Origin: Paracyclopina nana
Lineage: Eukaryota > Arthropoda > Copepoda > Cyclopoida > Cyclopettidae
Direction of reading: 5' to 3'
Length of the DNA: 64,000 nt
Assembly (NCBI GenBank): GCA_019096065.1
Contig: JAGUCH010000004.1
Location: 2,356,001 to 2,420,000, forward strand
In this document: piece after piece, positions 55,780-64,000 of the stretch
Layout of the letters: each line of letters opens with the position of its first letter
How positions within the stretch are numbered: the stretch's first letter is position 1
Notes under the pieces: generated by a model
What the model was told of the DNA's origin: nothing
What the model saw: the letters and a program-made list of their open reading frames with translations, nothing else
The model's database searches: none
Translations under genes and position numbers: made by a program

Positions 55780-56896
55780 CACGTGATATCCTCTGTACTG
55801 TATTTGTACTCTCGCGCAATGCACATTGTTCAGCTTTAGTTCAAAGGTCAGCTAATCCAATTGCCACGTCAAATGAGGAGATAAACGGAAAGTGGCCTTC
55901 AATCAAGGCTGATGACCCCAGCAGTCTCTAAATCGAATATTTTTTGTAGGCTTTTCTTGCGCAACAACCAAAGCTTTTTGGTTATTACGTTACCTCAAAT
56001 GTCTAGAGGTGCTTTAACTTTCCACCGTTGAACTAAGCATTTGTCCATTACACATTATTGGCTCGACGTTGAACGATGTAGGCACGCTTTGCGAGCCGCT
56101 CACGTTTCTGCCTCGTTTTATGCCTAGTGCTTACTACATGTGTAGTAGCTAGCATATCACGTCAGTAGAGAGAGGAGAGCAGAAATGAGAGCCGTAACGA
56201 CGACGCTCGCGCGGCTCGTATTATAAGCGAGTTGTCAGTGCATAGCTGACTTCCGAGGGAGAAAGTAGAAAGCCCGAGCTTCAAAGCGACTCACAACGTC
56301 CATTTTTCCTTTGAGAAGAAGCAAAGATACTTGAAGCTAGCCCATCACCTTTGGAGCATACGATTGACACAGGCCCTATACATACCGTGCGTGCGTGCGT
56401 GCAGTGTGCTCGAGTGTGCAGCGCCCCAGTCCCAAATCTCGTTTTATATAAGGCGAAATTGTTCTGCGCAGCACGTGCAACAAGCAGCTGCGTCAACGTG
56501 ACAGAAATTATGGTTCAAACTTGGACACGTTTTATTTTAATCGAGAGACAAACTGATTACTAGTGCGGCAACGAGAAAACAAAGCCCCAGAGGTTTAACC
56601 CGTTCCTCGCGCTTGAGGTGAGCTCACAGCACAATTATTAAATATTTTTGCATGACGTATATCCTGCATTCAAATAGAGAAGCAACCACCCACCGTTTTT
56701 CTCTTTCTCCGACCGCAGATACAAAAAAGTGTATAAAAAAACTTGCGAAAGATTTGTTTACGTCAACAAACCGCGCACGTGGACTCCGCTCCGCGACGAA
56801 TACCAGTGACTACTGCCATGAATCTGAAAATGAGAAGTTGCATTTCCAAACAAAGCTAAGAAGAGAATAACCCCTTTAACTACATAATCCCACGTG
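55780..56896. promoter_or_regulatory. E-box cluster upstream of clockwork orange
   Basis: Perfect CACGTG sites at 55780, 56472, 56776 and 56891, with a fifth in intron 1 at 57564. CLK/CYC and CWO itself bind this hexamer in insects. A TATA-like ATTATAAG at about 56219 is followed by TCAGTGC, a possible initiator. Confidence 0.6.
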
Positions 56897-56951
56897 TATA
56901 ACCGAGTGATTGTCGGTCATTTTGGCTACCTCCTCACGATCATCCTCTGCG

Positions 56952-59248
56952 ATGGCCGATGAAGTGCACAAAATACTTCAAAGTCGACTGCGGCAAAATG
57001 CGGAAAACCAGCAGTTCGGCTCGTTCTGCAAATCCTCGAGGGGTCCGCATCAGCATGCCTGCTCCGCGGATGACCCGCATGCCGGTCACTCCAACAAGCG
57101 AAAGCGCTTCAACAACCAGCAAGGACAAGGAGAGGTAATTCGCGGAGAAGCTCCGTTTTGGCTGTTTTGCGCAATGATTTTATCGTTTTCGGATTAAGCT
57201 CGCGCGCTAAATACGATCTTGGATAAAGGTTGCATCATTGATTTATTTCTATATTTTGATCCACGCAAAATGAACGTACGTTGAAGATGTTATATGAGCT
57301 GTGTAAAAAAAAACAAGTCAATCACGAGTTTGTACTGTGGTAACACATGTACGTACAATGTACTGCATCCAACCGGAAAAAACTGAGGAAAAGAAAGCTA
57401 GCCGGCTGTATCTAGAGCTGCCTGCTTTTAAAAAGAGTACTCACAACTTGTCAAGAATTTGAATTTCATCCATCTTGCCCTAATTAATCGATGGAAAGCT
57501 AAAGTTACCACTACATATCCATATGGCATTTAATCCACCTGCTTGATATTAAATTGCGCCAGTCACGTGGATTTTCGTGGAATCTTTCCATGTGCTTTTC
57601 TACGCAAAAATAAACCTACAAGAAGGAAAAAAAATGTTTTATCGCGAAAAGTGAAAGAAAGACTTGATTCAAGCACATGTTAAGGCCCACAATTAATATT
57701 GCTTTTAAAACTAACACTGCTTTTTAGGACCCCATGTCTCACAAAATTATAGAGAAGCGTCGTCGGGACCGCATGAACAGTTGTCTGGCCGAGCTCTCTC
57801 TACTCATACCTTCCACCTACTCCAAAAAGGGGCGTGGCCGCATAGAGAAGACGGAAATCGTGGAAATGGCCATCAAGCATATCCGGCATTTGCAGCAACT
57901 CGTGCCGTCAGCTGCCAACTCTAGCGGCTCAGCGACATCAGCTGACATGAGCAGCTGCAGCAGCGCGTCCGCGTCAGTTGACGCGTCAGCTGACTTCAAG
58001 CCGGTCACCACCAACAGCAGCAGCTGGCTGTGCCCTCAAGAAGAAGAGTCTTTCAAGAACGGCTACAATGAATGCCTAGCCGAGACTGTCCACCATCTGG
58101 TCAAAAAAGAGCAAATTCCTCCTGAACATTCACTCTGCGTCAAACTCGTGGGCCATCTCAAAAGCCATTTAGAAAGAAAGAGTAATAATTTTGCCTCAAA
58201 ATTTCTTTCGAGCTGTCTCCATCCATCCATTTTTTTCTTGCAGTGAACCAACAGGCATCTGAAACCAATGTGAGTTCTGTGGACTCGGATTACTGCAGTT
58301 TGAGGTCAGAGGGGTCAACATCAAATTCGGATGTGAGCTCGATCCTGCCAACAACAAATCAAGCTGAAAAAAGTACGACCCTACTCGTGAAAAAATAGGG
58401 ATTATAGGTTTTGATACATTTTTATGCTTTCAGAGGGCTTTCACTCCTCAAGTTTGACATTGTCAGAATCTCAAAAAAAGCATACCTTTGAGGATGTCTC
58501 AGGTAGGAAGACTTTCCCTAAGATTACCACCACTTTTAATTCTTTCTTGCTTTCTTTTTTCCCAGGTGGAAAGTTCAAATTCAAAGACTCCATTCGAGAA
58601 AGGTTCAGCCACGAATCTTTCGAATCGCAGCATGACGCTCATTTCTCGAAGCGGAGAAGGCACAGCCAGTCTTACCCACAGTGGCACGATGATCCTCAAC
58701 AACCAAGCTCATCTCAACAGGTAAATAAATGGCTTCTCTGAGTACATCAATTGTGTGGGAGTAGGGAAACGAGGTTGTCAACTTTCTCTCCTTTTTTATT
58801 CCAGGGTGACAGCAGAGCTAGCTTACAGTCAATCCAGTCAGAGCCAATTATCAAAGTGGAGTCCAAAAAGGTAATAGGAAATCAGGTCACACATTGGAAG
58901 TATTGGAAGCTATCATTTCTTCTTCCTTTGCAGAGCTTACCCATATTTGCATTGCATCCCAAAGGCAGCCATTACATTCCCATGCATGTGAGCGAAGAAG
59001 TGATTGTCCCCTACTTGCATCTCTTTGAGCACTCATCGGAGCTACCACTGATGCTCCACCCTGTCACGATATCTGTGAACTTTTGCGGCCCATTACATTT
59101 AGCTGCCTCCAATGTCAGACAGCAGCAAATGGATCAAGATTTGGTATACAACAACAAACTGTAAAAAGGCTACTCAGTTTTAAAATATATCTTGCAGAAC
59201 AAAGAAGGAGATCTTGCCGACAAAAGAGCGAATGAAGAAGACTCGTAA
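56952..59248 (+). CDS. cwo: Clockwork orange, bHLH-Orange circadian repressor
   Basis: Exons 56952-57134, 57728-58181, 58244-58372, 58434-58502, 58566-58720, 58805-58870, 58934-59143, 59198-59248; 438 aa, all phases agree. Exon 2 opens with DPMSHKIIEKRRRDRMNSCL and RGRIEKTEIVEMAIKHIRHL, the basic helix-loop-helix typical of CWO/DEC rather than Hairy (lysine, not proline, in the basic region). An Orange domain follows (FKNGYNECLAETVHHL to HLKSHLERK). Exon 7 carries a conserved-looking block HYIPMHVSEEVIVPYLHL near the C-terminus. No C-terminal WRPW is present, as expected for CWO. The protein represses E-box genes driven by CLK/CYC in the nucleus. It is shorter than Drosophila CWO (about 700 aa). 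E-boxes upstream fit clock control and self-repression. Confidence 0.92.
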
Positions 59249-59790
59249 ATGTTTCGAATGAGTGCACTCACCACAAAAATGCTACCATAAAAATAATTGT
59301 AGACACAACTCTCGTTTTTTTCCCTCCTTTGATGAATGCACAAACCTGGTGAACGAGGCTGACCCTATTGAAAAACATGTGGAAAAAGCTCTCATTCTTC
59401 ATGTACGTGTGTTGAAAAGCTAAATACTATTCTGCTTCAGCCGTATTTGTCAGAATGGATCATTTTAGTGAATTAAATCCACCATATATACAGATACATT
59501 ATATATAACATTTTTCGCCCTGATATTCCTTAATAAATCGTTCGCTTTGTGAGTTGTATGCGTGTATTTATTGCTCTTAACAAATAACTTGGAACTATAG
59601 CTATTGCGAAGCAAGGGAGGAGAAAACTACTATTGGGAGTAAATTGTCGTTGGCACAATTTTGTAGATATCACAATTGAAGATTTAGTTAGTTTTTCATG
59701 GTAAGCAGATTAATTTTCGTCTGTGAAAATGTGTGAGGCTGACAATATATCACAATATACATACATGTATAATAGAGATAGGATAGACTT
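59249..59790. other. Convergent intergenic region
   Basis: A 542-bp gap between two converging genes. AATAAA at 59532-59537 could end the cwo transcript. Nothing else is seen. Confidence 0.5.
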
Positions 59791-62700
59791 TTAATGAGGA
59801 ACCAAAATCAACATCATTACGGTGGAAAGCCAGGTGAAAGCCACGTTTGAAGTCGTCAACTTAACGGAGGTTGTGCCACAGGTCTCTGCGCAAAAAAATA
59901 CGATATATTGATGTTGGATATGATGACTTATCTACCTATTTTAGTGGTATTGTATCTAAAGATGCCATCTATTCCGGGCTTGATTCTACGAGGACACGAG
60001 GTCGGATCCACGGTCCAAAAATACGTATCGTTCAAGTTTGTGTAAATAATGCAAACTCTCTTGGGCGCACGGTGGGCTTGCACCTTGGGCTTGGCAATCA
60101 AATAGCCCACCGTGGCATTCGCAACTGGGAAATCCAAATTTTCCTGCACAAAAAAAAATTGATCAATTCCGAGCACTTTCACTTTGTATTGGTAGCCACC
60201 TCGTAGTAACTATTGTAGCTGGAGTATTCATTGTACGAATACCCAATTGAAAAGTCGGACACGATCCGGGGTAGGAATTCTTCCCAGCCTCCGAGGCAAA
60301 AGAATTCTAAAATACAAAAGGTACTGAAGGAAATAATCTATACAGTTTTTCAAGTGCTACCTGAATCTCTGACTTCATTGGAGCACTCCCGCAGAAATTG
60401 AATCATCTCGTCATTTTGACACCGGATCGAGACTTGATTGAAGCCATTTTTGGCGCACAAGTCAGAAGCGCCCTTGAGATTTAGCTCAGTGACATTATAG
60501 TTGCCACCATTTATGCAGGGTTTGCTCGGAGCCTCCGAATCTGCAGGAAATAAAAATAGCGTATTTTTCAAGGCTACATTAAATTGATTCTACTTATTAG
60601 TGTCGTGTATGGAGCATTATCGTCATCCATGTTATGATTGGCACAGGCCTCGTCCATGTTGTCGACCAAGCTTCCCTCCTGCATTTCGATGATGTCTTCG
60701 GTTCGACCGTACATATTGACACACTTGTAGAAGGTTTCACTGCAAACAGAGAGGAATGCATTTTCCGGGCTAAATTCTCTAAAGTACGATCAATATATAA
60801 AAAAGTTTGCCAATTTGACAAATTCCTTTTAAGTGAAAATATTTTGCTGAGTCTTTATGAGAGCCATTCCGGATTTGCTGAAGAAATGCTGCGTATAATT
60901 AGAAAGGCAACAATGAATCGTCGCAATAAAAGTCTCTACCATTGTGCAGTAACTTTGGCCACAAGCCTGACATAATTCACTTGCGCTAATTCCTCCACAA
61001 TCCTTTGGCAAACCGAGATGGACACAGGGAAAGCCTCTTTAGACAAATGCGAGTAATTGGCCATTGTCATGGCCGTTCTGTCCTCTGAAAATGTGTATTG
61101 CGAGGTCAGGGCAAAGCTGTGCAAGACTCCAATGTTTGTGGCCCAGTCTGGAAATGTGCATTCCATCTGGGACGAGTCCGCAGTGTGATCATCTGCAAAT
61201 GCACAAAGATATCGTGAGTATACACTATAATTACACAATACTCGGCAAAAAGTGGGGCATCATTAATCACTATTAACTACATGCTATGTTGTGCTAAATA
61301 GGTGTCCAAGGCATTCGCGACTCGGATAATTTGATCATACAATTTTCACTAGCTAGAGAAATCAGTGTTTCAGGCTTTTTTATTCCGAGATGAAAAAAGT
61401 GTTTCTCATTAAATATTTTAGAAAATTGATGCACAAATAAATTCAAAATCACCCTAAATCCCTTAAAATGATACATATAATAGATGCACAAGGGTAATCT
61501 GATGACAAAAAATGCTGCCATAATAGCTCTTTTTCCATCTCAGTCCGGAATGGATTTAAAATGTAAAATGAGTGTATGGACTTAATATAAGAAAGGAAAA
61601 AGCGCTTCGCGACTTCACGCGCTCCGCTCTAATAAGAGGAGAGCTTACACTTTTTCAGACGTATCCGTCTGTATCCATCTTTGTTCACGTTCACCAAGCC
61701 TCGACACGAAGCATCAGCAGATTGAGCCAACTTGAAGCCTCCATTGGGAGTTTCCTCGTAGATGAAGCACCTGACTTTGTCATTGATCCGGGTGAGAAAT
61801 GGCTCGTCCAAAATGCCGACCAGATAGTTGACAGTTTTGGGCTCAGATGACTCATTATTCTCGGAAGTCTCTGTGTCGTAGGCAACTTCCTCATCGTTCT
61901 GGACGGACTCGAAGGGTTGAAACAAGGACTCGGCTGGACCAGTCCACATGCCTTTGCAGGTCAAGACTTCAACTGCAAAATTGCGAAATTAATCACATTG
62001 CTCCGTATTACTGGCTGTATCTGTGCTGTAGTGCTTTTTCTGGCGCCAGATTTTGCGTTTTTACTAGCATGTATTTGGACTGCGACAGTGTGTGTATCTT
62101 ACATTATGAGAGTACATTTCCATGCAAACGGTTATGGCTTACCTCCATTTTCCTGAGACTCCATTATAATCTGAGACAAAATTGTGTCTGCAAATACAGA
62201 ACCCAAAAAGGGGGCAGAGATCAGAAATGGACATGCATTAGCATAGCAGCAAAAAATGCTCATAATTTATTTGTTGTTGTAGTAGCATCAGCAAAATTGA
62301 GTAAGAAATGAGTAATTGTAGAATTTCATCAGTTTCCTCAATCTATCTATTTAAAAGTTTTGCCACCAAGAGCAATTTTGGACACAGTACTATTAACTAA
62401 ATTGGAGTTCAACTCACCTCTGGAATCTGTCTGCTCTGTGGCACATTGTGCGAATTTAAATGCAATCTGGGTTGAATCCATGCAAAGATCAACCTTGGAA
62501 TGGGGATTTTTGCACTCTTGTTGTCCTGCAAAATGCACGAATCGAAGCTTTACTTTTTGTGCTGCATTTAGGGCCTATGCTTGTGGTTTCAGGTCAGGTG
62601 TCAAGTTATAATTGATTTAGAGGCCACACGAAGATCTTGAGAGCTTTGTGGGATCGAGCTTTCTATTTAGCTTACAGCTGATAAAGTATATATAAAATTA

Positions 62701-63663
62701 AATGTAAATCTCACCTGTTTTGTAGGTATAAGTAAACTCTCCTCTGATGGGACATTCGACTGCAGGACTCGAGAGACTGACCATCGTTTGCAAGTGTATC
62801 GGCTCATTCATGAATTCTTCGCAAAATTCCGCCACTGAAGTTACTTCTTCTTCGTCATTTCGCAAATGCTGGCACTGACCTATATTTGATTATATTGCTT
62901 AATTGAAATGCAACAAATCTGTGAGGCAACAGGAATTTAGAGATGGAAACTTTTATGTTGTGGTAAAATGCACTTTTTAAACTCGAGGAGACGAAGTCTG
63001 CACAATATTGACACTGCTTTTGCAAAACGGGCACACATTTGCAACGAAAATGCCAAAATAGTGCCCAATGCAATGCAATGGAGAGCATCTAAATCTAAAA
63101 AAAGATGAAGCTAATTTTTTTATCTGTATTTTTGGAAGAAGAAGCGCATGTTTGGTAGCATCTCTCGATTCCATTAATTCTCATTTCATGGATACAGCTG
63201 AGATTTGGGATGCTGCAGTATTTCTCTGTATTCACTTACCTTCGCGGATCTGAAGCACATTTGGATGAGGATTTAGGAAGCTCAAGCAATGGTAGCATTC
63301 TGTGTTCCTGAAAAGGCAAAAAATGACTCTTTCAGAGGGCGAGAGAAAAAGTTTCTTTTTTGTAGTAGATAATAGTGTAAATTAAGCTGATGCCACTGAA
63401 GGAAGGAAGAGCCTTTTGTTAAAAAAAGAGCGCAGTTTATCCCAGATAGTTTTCTTTCTCTCCTGCCAGATTGATTGAATTATTTTCATACGAAAAGTTT
63501 GGCATCATCTCTATGTATATATACCTATTATAGATGGCATAGACATCTTCCTCGTGTTTGATACAGTATCCCTTGGTCCCGAAATCCTCCAAAGTGATCA
63601 CCAAAGTTTCCCTGTCGCCCTCGAGATTCCACTCACCGATCCACTCTTGGGGAAATTCACAAC
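59791..63663 (-). CDS. Second DUF7042-7045 family protein (5' end outside window)
   Basis: Exons from 5': 63663-63525, 63307-63240, 62879-62715, 62525-62418, 61972-61649, 61192-60940, 60739-60594, 60540-60361, 60306-60200, 60143-59936, 59885-59791; about 597 codons, lacking the signal-peptide exon. The order matches the plus-strand gene at 12.4-37.3 kb: GCEFPQEWIGEW (DUF7044), CYHCLSFLNPHPNVLQIRE and CPIRGEF (DUF7043), RCFIYE and LAQSADASCRGL (DUF7045), CTFPDWA (DUF7042), KCVNMYGRTEDIIEMQEG, and a Cys-rich end with a Ser/Thr then hydrophobic tail. It is a secreted or GPI-anchored protein by inference. An acidic insert enlarges the DUF7045 exon. Function unknown. Confidence 0.85.
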
Positions 63664-64000
63664 CTGAAAATGAGTTTGTCTGCTTGGTTACACATGAGGA
63701 GCAGAAAACATATATATGGCTCTGAAAATACAGATGCCACCAAATAAATGGTGGGATACACCTTTATTGTACTGCTATTGTATTATAACACGGATGTATG
63801 TATCTTCCTTGCAACAATAAGAATTGCACGTGGCCTTTCTTTTTCTGATGCTGCTGCTGCTGCTTCCAAGGAGTTTTTTGTTGCATTGCAGTGCTATGAT
63901 AACATTGGCCTATTCAAATAGGATTAGTTAGGCCGTGGCATATACAGTACTATTGTACGTACAAATGTGTACTAGACTTTATATAGCACGTACTATGTAG
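63664..64000 (-). other. First-intron part of the second DUF7042-7045 gene
   Basis: The expected signal-peptide exon was not found here, so it should lie beyond the window. There is a CTG microsatellite near 63850. Confidence 0.5.

Noticed and set aside
62143..62170. Possible 28-bp micro-exon in the minus-strand DUF7042-7045 gene
   Set aside because: Its phase does not fit its neighbours, whereas joining 62418 directly to 61972 keeps the frame.

Overview
The window is animal nuclear DNA, most likely from an arthropod and possibly a crustacean. The evidence is short GT-AG introns (often 50-70 nt), a clockwork orange clock repressor, a divergent ionotropic receptor, arthropod-type DUF7042-7045 secreted proteins and two BEL/Pao LTR retrotransposons. 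The species cannot be fixed from the sequence. Gene models below were assembled by hand from splice sites and reading phase, and each closes to a whole number of codons except where a break is noted.

Layout. 1-5.7 kb: minus-strand BEL/Pao element (BEL-1), cut by the window edge. 6.0-6.8 kb: a Harbinger-type MITE, a near-perfect 165-bp foldback and two tRNA-like sequences. 9.07-9.70 kb: a small secreted protein with eight 13-residue repeats. 12.4-37.3 kb: a 12-exon plus-strand gene of the DUF7042-7045 family (about 629 aa). A second BEL/Pao element (BEL-2, 17735-27395) interrupts it and is flanked by a 1561-bp identical direct repeat of host sequence. An ionotropic receptor gene lies antisense inside its intron 6. 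43.5-48.4 kb: three compact transporter and ER genes, namely an SLC35G-like transporter (+), UBAC2 (-, tail to tail with 26 bp between stop codons) and an SLC36-like amino acid transporter (+, head to head with UBAC2). 49.2-52.1 kb: two tiny single-C2H2 zinc finger genes in inverted orientation around a 730-bp mariner-type MITE. 54.1 kb: another long foldback. 56.9-59.2 kb: clockwork orange, with a cluster of CACGTG E-boxes upstream and in intron 1. 59.8-63.7 kb: a second DUF7042-7045 gene on the minus strand, whose first exon lies outside the window.

Most striking point: the left edge of BEL-2 is an exact LTR terminus inside a host exon, but its right edge is not an LTR. The element breaks off inside an accessory ORF and the host sequence restarts 1.56 kb upstream of the insertion point, running unbroken through the empty target site. 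This is either an unusual rearrangement or two haplotypes joined in assembly. The second copy leaves an intact set of host exons.

No CRISPR array, rRNA gene or prokaryotic operon was seen. The large stretches 6.8-9.0, 9.8-12.4, 37.3-43.5 and 52.6-55.7 kb hold no gene I can support.
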